From JBFGCT01 sp963825565 (GTDB lineage: Bacteria; Actinomycetota; Acidimicrobiia; Acidimicrobiales; Ilumatobacteraceae): 64,000 nt of DNA. The stretch spans positions 248,001 to 312,000 of the forward strand of contig CAWGTW010000002.1 of assembly GCA_963825565.1 (NCBI GenBank), read 5' to 3'. Numbering within the stretch: position 1 is the stretch's first letter; every line of letters starts with the position of its first letter. The notes beneath the pieces are model-generated. The model did no database searches. It had not been told where the DNA came from and saw only the letters and a program-made list of their open reading frames with translations. Shown here in pieces: positions 27,207 through 35,696 of this stretch. The position numbers were made by a program, and so were the translations under genes.

Positions 27207-27238
27207 TGTGGCCGGATCGGTGCCGGTGACGTGCATGT

Positions 27239-28541
27239 TCATCTCGCCATGACGACCACCGCCCTCCGGTCGTTGACCGTCGCGCGAATCACCATCCAGA
27301 AGACCAACCCGACCCAGATGCCGGCGATCCCGAGGCCTGGCGCTGCCAGCACGACGACGGCGATCGGCGCCACCGCCAACAGGTACCCGAACGCGGCGCG
27401 GCCGAGGAAGCGGTAGTCGCCCGCGCCGATCAGGACCCCGTCGTAGGCGAAGGCGATCGCGCCGGGAACGAGGAGCACGGCGAGGAGCAGCAGCCCGGCG
27501 GTCGCGCGACCGACGACCTCGGGGTCGGTGGAGAAGAGCCGGGCGACGAACGGCGAGGTCACGGCGACGACCGCGGCGATCGACACCGCGGTCCAGATCG
27601 ACAGCACGACGACGCGACCCGCGATGCGGCGGACCCCGGCGGGGTCGTCGCCGCCGAGGCCCTCGGCGACGAGGGTCTGTGCCGGGACCGCCAGGGCGTC
27701 GAGCGACAGCGCGAGGAAGAAGAACATCGTGAGGGTGATCTGGTGGGCGGCGAGCGTGGCGTCGTCGATCGCGCGCGGCGATCGCCGTCGACCCGCTGAA
27801 AACGGCGAGCATCGACCCGACGCGCAGCAGCAGGTGCCGTCCCGCCGACAGCAAGGGCGCCATCTCGTGCCAGTGCGGCCGTCGGTCCGTCGCCGCGGCG
27901 AGCCGTGAACGCACCAGGACGATGAAGGCGACACCGGCGCCGACCTGGGCGATGACGGTCGACCATGCCGCGCCGGGCACGCCGAACCCGAACCCGAAGA
28001 CGAGCACCAGCTCGACCACCAGGTTGACCGCGTTGGCGACGATCAGGATGCGCAACGGGGCGTTGTAGTCCGAGGCGCCCCGCAGGACCCCTTGGGCGGA
28101 GAGCCCGACCAGCACGAACGGTACGCCGAGGGCGGAGATCTGCAGGTACACCGTGCCGAGGTCGAGGACCCGACCATCCGCTCCGAGCAGTGACGCCAGC
28201 GGCCGGGCGAGGACGATCAACAGCGGCACGGTGGCCATCCCGACGAACACCGCCAGCCACACCGCCTGCACGCCCACGTTGGCGGCACTGCGTTCGTCGC
28301 CCGCCCCCAGTCGGCGGGCGACGCGCTCGGTCGTGCCGTACGCCAGGAAGTTGGAGCCGGCGATCACGAGCGACAGCACCGACACCGCGACGGCCAATCC
28401 ACCGAGCTCCTCGGTGCCCAGCCGACCGACGATCGCGGTGTCGACGAGGCGATACAGGGGCTCGGCGGCCAGCGTGCCGAGCGCGGGCAGTGCCAGCCGG
28501 AGGATCCGCCGATCGGTGACGGTCAGCAGCGACGCCGACAC
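27239..28541 (-). CDS. MATE family efflux transporter, frameshifted near 27770
   Basis: A twelve-span Na+- or H+-driven exporter of the DinF/NorM family. The N-terminal half reads ILRLALPALGTLAAEPLYRL, DTAIVGRLGTEELGGLAVAV, ASDYNAPLRILIVANAVNL up to VFSGSTAIAAR. The frame then shifts and continues IDDATLAAHQITLTMFFFLA, VPAQTLVAEGLGGDD, YDGVLIGAGDYRFLGRAAFG to the end. The step is in the GC-alternating run gatcgcgcgcggcg (27767-27780); removing one base or adding two restores the frame. GTG 28541 starts one base after the trpS stop. As sequenced it would be truncated in mid-transporter. Confidence 0.85.
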
Positions 28542-28542
28542 C

Positions 28543-29559
28543 TCAGGCAGGCAGCATCCCGATCGCCCGGTGGACCCGGTCGAGAGTGGCACCGGCGACC
28601 GCCCCGGCCCGCTCCGCGCCGATCCGCAGGAGCCGGGCCAGCTCGCCCCGATCGCTCATCAGCTCGTGGTACCGGGTACGGATCGGGTCGAGGACGGCGA
28701 GCACCGCCTCGCCGGTGTCGACCTTCAGCCGCCCGTACTGCTCATACGTCTCGGCGACCTCGGCAACCGTCCGGCCGGTGACCGCCGCGTTGATCTCGAT
28801 CAGGTTCGACACGCCCGGCTTGTGCTCGCGGTCGAAGCGGACGGCGTCGGGACCCGTGTCGCTGTCGGTGACCGCCCGCTTGAACTTCCTCATCACCGCC
28901 GCAGGCTCGTCGACGATGTACACGCACCCGGCATCGGAGTCGTCGGACTTGGACATCTTCGAGCGCGGCTCCTGGAGGCTCATCACCCGCGCTCCGGCGG
29001 GCGGGGTGACCGCCTCGGGCAGGACGAACGTGTCGCCGAAACGGTGGTTGAACCGGATCGCGATGTCGCGCGTGATCTCGACGTGCTGGCGCTGGTCGTC
29101 GCCGATCGGGACCTCGTCCGCGTCGTACAGCAAGATGTCGGCTGCCTGCAGCGCGGGGTACGTGAACAGGCCGGCCGAGATGAAGTCGCCCTCGCGCTTG
29201 GCCGACTTGTCCTTGAACTGGGTCATCCGGGACAGCTCGCCGTAGCTGACCGTGCACTCCATGATCCACCCGAGCTGGTTGTGCTCGGGGACATGGCTCT
29301 GCACGAACACCGTCGCCACCTCGGGGTCGAGGCCCATGGCGAAGAACATCGCCGCCAAGGAGACCGTCGCCTCACCGATCACCCCGGGCTGATCGGTGAC
29401 GGTCAGCGCATGGAGGTCGACGATGCCGTGGAACGCGTCGCACTCGTGCTGCCCGGAGACCCAGTTGCGCAAGGCTCCCAGGTAGTTGCCCAGGTGCACG
29501 TCGCCGGTCGGTTGCATGCACGACAGCACGCGGGTCGCGCGGGACGGGGTCTCGGTCAC
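28543..29559 (-). CDS. trpS: Tryptophan--tRNA ligase
   Basis: 338-residue class I synthetase. HIGH-equivalent in VLSCMQPTGDVHLGNYLGAL, the DLHALT segment, PALQAADILLYDADEVPIGD, ITRDIAIRFNHRFG and KMSKS in PRSKMSKSDDSDAG. Full length. GTG 29559 is preceded by TAGCGT with eight bases between, opposite the scpA promoter; the MATE gene follows immediately. Confidence 0.95.
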   Translation of the reverse strand: MTETPSRATRVLSCMQPTGDVHLGNYLGALRNWVSGQHECDAFHGIVDLHALTVTDQPGVIGEATVSLAAMFFAMGLDPEVATVFVQSHVPEHNQLGWIMECTVSYGELSRMTQFKDKSAKREGDFISAGLFTYPALQAADILLYDADEVPIGDDQRQHVEITRDIAIRFNHRFGDTFVLPEAVTPPAGARVMSLQEPRSKMSKSDDSDAGCVYIVDEPAAVMRKFKRAVTDSDTGPDAVRFDREHKPGVSNLIEINAAVTGRTVAEVAETYEQYGRLKVDTGEAVLAVLDPIRTRYHELMSDRGELARLLRIGAERAGAVAGATLDRVHRAIGMLPA

Positions 29560-29567
29560 AGGCGACG

Positions 29568-29573
29568 ACGCTA
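29568..29573 (-). promoter_or_regulatory. -10-like hexamer TAGCGT for trpS
   Basis: On the minus strand TAGCGT precedes GTG 29559 by eight bases. The divergent scpA gene carries the same hexamer on the other strand. Confidence 0.45.
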
Positions 29574-29621
29574 CCGGCGCGGCCGAAGCCGGAGATACCC
29601 GTTTTGCCCTCGCCGGATCGG

Positions 29622-29627
29622 TAGCGT
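29622..29627 (+). promoter_or_regulatory. -10-like hexamer TAGCGT for scpA-scpB
   Basis: TAGCGT precedes ATG 29637 by nine bases, with no ribosome binding site. Confidence 0.45.
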
Positions 29628-29636
29628 GGCCGGGCG

Positions 29637-30413
29637 ATGACGATCGACGTGGCCACCCCCGTCTACGAGGGGCCGTTCGACCTGCTGCTCCAGCTGATCC
29701 TGAGGGACAAGGTCGACATCTACCAGGTCAACCTGTGCACGATCGTCGACGCCTACCTGATCGAGATCGAGCGACTCCACGACCTCGATCTCGACGTCGC
29801 GACCAGCTTCTTGCTGATCGCCTCGACACTGGTCGAGCTGAAGGCCCGGCGCCTCCTGCCCGAGGCCGGCGACATCGACCTCGACGACGAGCTCGCCCTG
29901 TGGGAGGAGCGCGACCTGCTGCTCGCCCGACTGATCGAGGCGAAGACCTTCAAGGACGTCGCCGGGGCATTCGCCCGCCTCGCCGACGAGGCCGACCGGT
30001 GCTTCCCGCGGGTGGTCGGACCCGACGAGCGCTTCGCCGCCGTCGTCCCCGACCTGCTCGAAGGGACCAGCCCGACGCGCTTGCGCAACGCGGCGATCCG
30101 CGCGCTGACCCCCCGCCCGGTGCCGAGGGTCGACCTGTTCCACGTCACCCCGATCAAGGTCACCGTCGCCGACGCGGTGGCCGAGTTGATCGACGAGCTC
30201 CCGCGGGTCGGGCGTATCTCGTTCCGGCGGCTCACCGCCGACCTCGCCGACCGCATCGAGGTGATCGTCCGGTTCCTCGCGGTGCTCGAGCTGTTCAAGC
30301 AGGGCGCCGTCGAGCTCGATCAGCCGGAGCGCTTCGGCGACATCGAGGTCATCTGGTCCGCCGGCGACGACTTCCGACCCGACGAGCTGCTGATCGACAC
30401 CTACGAAGGCTGA
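29637..30413 (+). CDS. scpA: Segregation and condensation protein ScpA
   Basis: 258-residue kleisin that bridges SMC heads in chromosome condensation. N-terminal YEGPFDLLLQLILRDKVDIY and ATSFLLIASTLVELKARRLL are diagnostic; the C-terminal winged helix (RISFRRLTADLADRIEVIVR, FLAVLELFKQGAVELDQ) binds the SMC cap. scpB follows after seven bases. In mycobacteria a parA-like gene precedes scpA; here trpS diverges instead. Confidence 0.94.
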   Translation: MTIDVATPVYEGPFDLLLQLILRDKVDIYQVNLCTIVDAYLIEIERLHDLDLDVATSFLLIASTLVELKARRLLPEAGDIDLDDELALWEERDLLLARLIEAKTFKDVAGAFARLADEADRCFPRVVGPDERFAAVVPDLLEGTSPTRLRNAAIRALTPRPVPRVDLFHVTPIKVTVADAVAELIDELPRVGRISFRRLTADLADRIEVIVRFLAVLELFKQGAVELDQPERFGDIEVIWSAGDDFRPDELLIDTYEG

Positions 30414-30420
30414 CACCACC

Positions 30421-31047
30421 ATGCCCGACGACATCCTCGACCCGGCCGACGACCAGGTCGCCGAGTACCAGCGGGCGATCGAGGCGATCGTCCTCGTCGC
30501 CCACGAACCGGTGCCCCCCGAGGTGCTCGCCCAGCTACTCGAACAGCCGACCATGCTGATCGAACGATGGTGCGACCAGCTCGCCGAGGCGTACGCGACG
30601 CGACGCCACGGGTTCGAGCTCGTGCGCGTCGCCGGCGGATACCGCTACCAGACCGTCGACGATCTCACGCCGTACGTCGAGCGGTTCCTGCTCCACGACC
30701 AGCGCGCCCGACTGTCGGGCGCGGCGCTGGAAACGCTGGCGATCATCGCCTACAAGCAGCCGATCTCGCGGGGCCAGATCGCCGCCATCCGCGGGGTCGA
30801 CCCCGACGGAGTGCTGCGCACGCTGCACGCCCGTGACTACATCACCGAGGTCGCCCGCGATCACGGCCCGGGGCAGGCGATCCTGTACGGCACCACGCCG
30901 TCGTTCCTCGACAAGCTGGGGTTGGACTCGCTCGACGACCTGCCGCCGATCGCCGAGCACATCCCCGGGGCCGACGTCGTCGAGACGCTCGAACACGGCC
31001 TGCGGGTCACGCCGGCGATCGACGTGTCCGCGGCGCGACCCGAGTAG
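30421..31047 (+). CDS. scpB: Segregation and condensation protein ScpB
   Basis: 208 residues, two winged-helix domains: IEAIVLVAHEPVPPEVLAQL, FELVRVAGGYRYQT, LSGAALETLAIIAYKQPISR, GQIAAIRGVDPDGVLRTLHA and YGTTPSFLDKLGLDSLDDLP. It dimerises on ScpA to complete the condensin complex. It is followed by rluB after nine bases, the standard actinobacterial order. Confidence 0.95.
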   Translation: MPDDILDPADDQVAEYQRAIEAIVLVAHEPVPPEVLAQLLEQPTMLIERWCDQLAEAYATRRHGFELVRVAGGYRYQTVDDLTPYVERFLLHDQRARLSGAALETLAIIAYKQPISRGQIAAIRGVDPDGVLRTLHARDYITEVARDHGPGQAILYGTTPSFLDKLGLDSLDDLPPIAEHIPGADVVETLEHGLRVTPAIDVSAARPE

Positions 31048-31056
31048 CGCCGTGAC

Positions 31057-31851
31057 GTGAACGTTCCCGAGCCACCGCTCTGGGAGCAGCAGGCCGCGCG
31101 CCATGCCGAGCTGCCGCAGGGGGAGCGGCTGCAGAAGGTGCTCGCCGCCGTGGGTTGGGGGAGCCGACGCGTGTGCGACGAGTTGATCGCGCAGGGCCGG
31201 GTGACCGTCAACGGCGAGGTCGCCGCGCTCGGCCGGCGCGTCGACGTCGACCACGACCTGGTCGAGATCGACGGCGCGCCGATCGGTGTCCGGCCGGGGC
31301 TCGTGTACTACCTGCTCAACAAACCGGCCGGCGTGCTGACGACCAGCAAGGACACCCACGGACGCCCGACGGTGATCGAACTCGTGCCGCCCGAGCCGCG
31401 CGTCTTCGCCGTCGGCCGGCTCGACGCCGACACCGAGGGGATGCTGCTGTTGACCAACGACGGCGAGCTGGCCCATCGCATCGCTCACCCGTCGCACGGG
31501 GTCGACAAGGAGTACCTTGCGGAGGTCGACGGCGGAGCGGTCTCCCCGGGCGCGATCCGCCGCCTGCGCAGCGGTGTCGAGCTCGACGACGGCGTCACCG
31601 CCCCGGCCCGGGTGTCGCAACCGACCGCCGGCGTGCTCCGGCTGACGATCCACGAGGGGCGAAACCGCCAGGTGCGGCGGATGTGCGAGGCGGTCGGGCA
31701 CCCGGTGCGCCGGCTGGTCCGGACGCGGATCGGACCCGTCGCCGACCGGACGCTGGCCCCGGGGCAGTGGCGCGAGCTGACTGCGGCCGAAGTGCGCACC
31801 CTGGCCGAAACGGTCGCCGCCGCCGGGCGCCGGTACGATGCGCAGCCGTGA
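31057..31851 (+). CDS. rluB: rRNA pseudouridine synthase, RluB/RsuA family
   Basis: 264 residues. S4 domain (GERLQKVLAAVGWGSRRVCD, RVTVNGEVAALGRRV), the KPAG strand in YLLNKPAGVLTTSKD, and the catalytic Asp in VGRLDADTEGMLLLTNDGEL. The C-terminal NRQVRRMCEAVGHPVRRLVR block is also typical. Probably modifies 23S rRNA like RluB. GTG 31057 is the start; the stop overlaps tyrA by four bases (GTGA). Confidence 0.92.
   Translation: MNVPEPPLWEQQAARHAELPQGERLQKVLAAVGWGSRRVCDELIAQGRVTVNGEVAALGRRVDVDHDLVEIDGAPIGVRPGLVYYLLNKPAGVLTTSKDTHGRPTVIELVPPEPRVFAVGRLDADTEGMLLLTNDGELAHRIAHPSHGVDKEYLAEVDGGAVSPGAIRRLRSGVELDDGVTAPARVSQPTAGVLRLTIHEGRNRQVRRMCEAVGHPVRRLVRTRIGPVADRTLAPGQWRELTAAEVRTLAETVAAAGRRYDAQP
31834..31839 (+). 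promoter_or_regulatory. -10-like hexamer TACGAT inside the rluB end, for tyrA-aroA
   Basis: TACGAT is followed by eight bases and GTG 31848. It lies within the last codons of rluB, so it could give tyrA-aroA their own leaderless start in addition to read-through. Confidence 0.4.
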
Positions 31852-32918
31852 ACACCCAGGCGTTCCCGCGCGCCAACGTGATCGGAATGGGCCTCATCGG
31901 CGGTTCGATCGCGCTCGCCCTTCGGGCGCGCGGCTGGCACGTCAGCGGTGAGGACCTCGACCCGGCGATCGTCGGCGCGGCGCTCGATCGGTCGGTGATC
32001 GATGCGATCGGGATCGACGCTGCAGCGGAGATCACGTTCGTCGCGGTGCCGGTGCTTGCCGCCGCCGACCAGGTGAAGCGGGCGCTGACCGAGACGACCG
32101 GCACGGTGACCGACGTCAGCAGCGTGAAAGCCCCGCTGTGCCGGACGTGTGACGATCCGCGGTTCGTCGGCGGGCACCCGATGGCGGGCAGCGAGCTCGA
32201 CGGGCTCAGCGGCGCCCACGCCGATCTGTTCAACGGTGCCGTTTGGGTGCTCACTCCGGTCGCGCACAGCGACGATTCCACGTTCGCCCAGGTCACCGGC
32301 GTCGTCGCCTCGTTCGGCGCCGAGGTCGTCGCGCTCCCGCCGGAGCGTCACGACGAGGTGGTGGCGGTCGTCAGCCACGTTCCCCATCTGACGGCAGCGA
32401 CGCTGATGGGTCTGGCGGCGAGCCGGGCCGAGGAACACGTCGCCCTGCTCCGCCTCGCCGCCGGCGGGTTCCGCGACATGACCCGCGTGGCGAGCGGGCG
32501 GCCGGCGATGTGGCTCGACATCTGCGCCGAGAACCGCGTGGCGATCGTCGATGCCCTCGGCCACCTGATCAGCGGGCTCTCCGAGGTGCGCGACATCGTC
32601 GCCCGCGACGACCGCGACGAGCTGTTCGAACGCTTGCACGCGGCGCGCGAGGCGCGTACCAACCTCCCCAACCGCGTCGTGCACCCCGAGGAACTGGCCG
32701 AGGTCCGCATCCCGATCCCCGACCGGGCCGGTGCCGCGGCCGAGGTGTTCACGCTCGCCGCCGAGTTGGCGGTCAACATCGCCAGCTTCGAGGTCGTGCA
32801 CGTCGCCGAGAGCAACCGCGGCGTGGCCGTCGTCCTCGTCGATCTCGCCCTCGTCGACGTCTTCCGCGGCGGGCTGATCGCCCGCGGTTTCCGCCCGTCG
32901 GTCACACGGCTGTCGTGA
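31848..32918 (+). CDS. tyrA: Prephenate dehydrogenase with C-terminal ACT-like domain
   Basis: 356 residues of the tyrosine branch. Rossmann motif VIGMGLIGGSIALALRARG, catalytic His in GGHPMAGSELDGLSGAHADL, then the helical dimerisation domain (SHVPHLTAATLMGLAASRAE, GGFRDMTRVASGRPAMWLDI). After residue ~280 a segment EVRIPIPDRAGAAAEVFTLA, NIASFEVVHV looks like an ACT domain, which suggests feedback control by tyrosine. It overlaps rluB and aroA by four bases each. Confidence 0.92.
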   Translation: MNTQAFPRANVIGMGLIGGSIALALRARGWHVSGEDLDPAIVGAALDRSVIDAIGIDAAAEITFVAVPVLAAADQVKRALTETTGTVTDVSSVKAPLCRTCDDPRFVGGHPMAGSELDGLSGAHADLFNGAVWVLTPVAHSDDSTFAQVTGVVASFGAEVVALPPERHDEVVAVVSHVPHLTAATLMGLAASRAEEHVALLRLAAGGFRDMTRVASGRPAMWLDICAENRVAIVDALGHLISGLSEVRDIVARDDRDELFERLHAAREARTNLPNRVVHPEELAEVRIPIPDRAGAAAEVFTLAAELAVNIASFEVVHVAESNRGVAVVLVDLALVDVFRGGLIARGFRPSVTRLS

Positions 32919-34216
32919 GCGATGTCCGCCGCGTGCGGCGCGCTGACGGCCCGGTGATCGCCGACGTGGCCGTGCCGCCCTCGAAGAGCCTGACCAACCG
33001 GGCGCTGGTGTGTGCCGCACTGGTCGACGGTACGAGCGACATCGTCGGCCTGGCACCCGGCGATGACACCGCGGCCCTGCTCAAGTGCCTCGAACTGCTG
33101 GGCTGCGCGGTGGGTGTCGAGTCGGTCGGCGGCGAGCGCGTGGCCCATCTCGCAGGAACGGGTGGTGAGCTCGCCCCGGGTCCGCTCGATCTGCCGACCC
33201 GCCTGGCGGGCACGACGTCGCGGTTCGTCACGGCGCTCGCCGCGCTCGGCGAGGGGCCGTACACGATCGACGGTGACCCGCCGTTGCGCGCCCGCCCGAT
33301 GGCACCGCTGCACGACGCCCTGGCCGCACTGGGTGCCGAGCTCGAGCCGTGGGAACGGTGGGGGCGCCTCCCGGTCACGGTGCGCGGCCCGGTGCGCGGC
33401 GCCGATGCGCTGGTCCTTCCCGGCGACGTCTCGAGCCAGTACGTCAGCGCCCTGATGATGATCGCGCCGTACCTGCCCGGCGGGATGCGCCTCGGCCTGT
33501 CGACCGAGCTGGTCTCGCGCCCGTACGTCGAGATGACCAGCGGGGTGATGTCGGCGTTCGGCGTCGAGGGGGTCGACATCGCCCGCCGGCGGGTCACCGT
33601 GCCCGCCGGCCGCTACCGGCCGACCGAGTTCCGCGTGGAACCCGACGCATCGTCGGCGAGTTACGCCCTCGCCGCTGCGGCGATCGTCGGCGGCGCGATC
33701 AGCGTCCGCGGCCTGGGCACCGGTTCGCTCCAGGGCGACGCCCGCTTCGCCGACATCCTCGCCTCGATGGGTTGCGTCGCCATCGTCGGCGAACGCGACA
33801 CGGTCGTCATGCGGCGGCGTGACGAGCCCTTGCGGGGGATCGACATCGACATGGCCGACGTCTCCGACCTCGTGCCGACGCTGGCGGTGGTCGCGACCCA
33901 GGCGGTCACGCCGACCCGGATCACCGGCGTCGGGTTCATCCGGGGAAAGGAGAGCGACCGGCTCGGCGACCTCGCCGACGAGCTTGCGGCGACCGGCGCC
34001 AAGATCGACGTGCGCGATGACGGGCTGACGATCACGCCGACCGACCTGCTGCGCGGCGCGCGGCTGGCGACCCACCACGACCACCGCCTGGCGATGGCCT
34101 TCGGTCTGCTCGGCCTGGTCGTCGACGGGATCGAGGTCGTCGATCCGGGCGTCGTCTCGAAGAGCTGGCCCGGCTACTGGGAGGCGCTGGATTCGATCCC
34201 GGCGCGCCGGCTGTGA
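32915..34216 (+). CDS. aroA: 3-phosphoshikimate 1-carboxyvinyltransferase (EPSP synthase)
   Basis: 433 residues. Phosphate-binding VPPSKSLTNRALVCAALVDG, RLAGTTSRFVTALAALG, PGDVSSQYVSALMMIAPYLP, and the second signature FIRGKESDRLGDLADELAAT; DHRLAMAFGLLGL closes the active site. It makes EPSP for aromatic amino acids. GTG 32915 overlaps tyrA, and the stop overlaps the HAD gene (GTGA), so the shikimate genes run directly into the glycan island. Confidence 0.95.
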   Translation: MSDVRRVRRADGPVIADVAVPPSKSLTNRALVCAALVDGTSDIVGLAPGDDTAALLKCLELLGCAVGVESVGGERVAHLAGTGGELAPGPLDLPTRLAGTTSRFVTALAALGEGPYTIDGDPPLRARPMAPLHDALAALGAELEPWERWGRLPVTVRGPVRGADALVLPGDVSSQYVSALMMIAPYLPGGMRLGLSTELVSRPYVEMTSGVMSAFGVEGVDIARRRVTVPAGRYRPTEFRVEPDASSASYALAAAAIVGGAISVRGLGTGSLQGDARFADILASMGCVAIVGERDTVVMRRRDEPLRGIDIDMADVSDLVPTLAVVATQAVTPTRITGVGFIRGKESDRLGDLADELAATGAKIDVRDDGLTITPTDLLRGARLATHHDHRLAMAFGLLGLVVDGIEVVDPGVVSKSWPGYWEALDSIPARRL

Positions 34217-34833
34217 CCGGCGTTCGGCGCCAGGTCGCGGCGTTCGATGTCGACGGTACGTTGACGGTGCGCGACTGCGTGGTCCCGTTTCTCCGGCGGG
34301 TGGGTGGCACGCCGGGTCTGGTGACGCGCCTCGCTCGGCATCCGGTCGACCTGGTGGAAGGGGCGTGGCGCCGCGACCGCGACGCGCTGAAGGCTGCGGT
34401 TGCCGACGCGGCGTTCCGCGGACGCCCGCTCGCCGACGTGCTCGACGAGGGCCGGGCGTTCGCCGCCGAGGTTCATCGCCGGTGGATGCGCGCCGACTCG
34501 GTCGAGCGCCTTCGACGCCACAAGCGCGACGGGGACCTCGTCGTGCTCGTCTCCGCGTCGTTCGAGGTCTACCTCGATCCGCTCGGTGAGCTCCTCGGGG
34601 TCGATCACGTGATCGGCACCCGGCTGGCCGTGCATCCGTGCGGCATGCTCAGCGGCAGGCTCGACGGGTCGAACTGCCGGGGTCCGGAGAAGGTCCGCCG
34701 CCTGCACGAGCTGCTCGCCGCGAACCACGGCGGCAGGGAGGCGGTCCGCGTCGTCGCGTACGGCGACTCGCACGGCGACCGCGACCTGCTCGCCGATGCC
34801 GACGAGGCCTGCTGGGTCGGGAGTGCTCGATGA
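34213..34833 (+). CDS. HAD-IB (SerB-like) phosphatase, candidate DPPR 5'-phosphatase
   Basis: 206 residues. Motif I AAFDVDGTLTVRDCVVPFL with DxDGT, motif II VVLVSASFEVYLDPLG, the lysine in NCRGPEKVRRLHELL, and motif IV VVAYGDSHGDRDLLADADE. This is the SerB-like subfamily, also found fused to UbiA domains in some bacteria. Here its stop overlaps the ubiA start (ATGA), so the two are translated together. Decaprenyl-phosphoribose synthesis needs removal of the 5'-phosphate made by UbiA, and no PAP2-type phosphatase is in the cluster. The role is inferred. Confidence 0.85.
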   Translation: MTGVRRQVAAFDVDGTLTVRDCVVPFLRRVGGTPGLVTRLARHPVDLVEGAWRRDRDALKAAVADAAFRGRPLADVLDEGRAFAAEVHRRWMRADSVERLRRHKRDGDLVVLVSASFEVYLDPLGELLGVDHVIGTRLAVHPCGMLSGRLDGSNCRGPEKVRRLHELLAANHGGREAVRVVAYGDSHGDRDLLADADEACWVGSAR

Positions 34834-35696
34834 CGGTGTTGTTGCGGGCGATGCGACCCAAACAGTGGGCGAAGAACGTCCTCGTGTTCGCCGCACCGGC
34901 TGCGGCCGGCGTTCTCGATCAAGGTCGCGACCTGGCGATCACGATCACCGTGTTCATCGCGTTCTGCGCGGCATCGAGCGGCATGTACCTGTGGAACGAC
35001 GTGCTCGACATCGACGCCGACCGCTTGCACCCGACCAAGCGCCACCGTCCGATCGCCGCCGGCGAACTCCCGGTCGCGACCGCGCGTGCGATCGGCGTCG
35101 CGCTCCCGCTGGCCGCGCTCGGGTTGGCCGCGCTGACCGGCCGGTGGCAGACCGTCGCCGTCGTCGCGACCTACCTCGCGCTCACCGTGGCCTACAGCAC
35201 CGTCCTCAAGCACATCGCGATCATCGATCTGGTCACGGTGGCGTCCGGGTTCGTGCTGCGCGCCGGGGCGGGCGCGGTTGCGGTCGACGTGCCGATGTCG
35301 AGGTGGTTCGTGCTCTGCATCACGTTCGGGTCGCTGTTCATCGTCGTCGGCAAGCGCTACGCGGAGCGCAACGAGCTGGGCGACGGCGCCGGCACGAGAG
35401 CGACGCTCGACGACTACAGCATCGGGTTGCTCAGCATGCTCCTTGCGGTTTGCTGCGGCGCCGCGCTGCTCAGCTACTGCGTGTGGGCATTCGAGACGGC
35501 TGCGGTGTCGACATCGGACCTGCCGCTGTACGAGCTGTCGATCGTTCCGGTGCTCACGGCGATGTTCCGCTACCTCCTGATCCTCGACCAGGGCGGAGGT
35601 AGTGCCCCCGAGGAGGTGTTCGCCGCCGATCGCACCCTCCAGGTGCTCGGGGTGATGTGGGCCGTCGTCTACGGACTTGCGGTGTACGCCGCATGA
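34830..35696 (+). CDS. ubiA: UbiA-family decaprenyl-phosphate phosphoribosyltransferase
   Basis: 288-residue membrane enzyme with about nine spans. It begins LLRAMRPKQWAKNVLVFAA as in the mycobacterial Rv3806c family, has the prenyl-phosphate metal motif NDVLDIDADRLHPTKRHRP and a second motif region GKRYAERNELGD. The reaction transfers phosphoribosyl from PRPP to decaprenyl phosphate, the first step toward decaprenyl-phosphoryl-arabinose. DprE1 and DprE2 lie 0.8 kb downstream, supporting this assignment over quinone or heme prenylation. Its stop overlaps the methyltransferase start (ATGA). Confidence 0.9.
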   Translation: MTVLLRAMRPKQWAKNVLVFAAPAAAGVLDQGRDLAITITVFIAFCAASSGMYLWNDVLDIDADRLHPTKRHRPIAAGELPVATARAIGVALPLAALGLAALTGRWQTVAVVATYLALTVAYSTVLKHIAIIDLVTVASGFVLRAGAGAVAVDVPMSRWFVLCITFGSLFIVVGKRYAERNELGDGAGTRATLDDYSIGLLSMLLAVCCGAALLSYCVWAFETAAVSTSDLPLYELSIVPVLTAMFRYLLILDQGGGSAPEEVFAADRTLQVLGVMWAVVYGLAVYAA

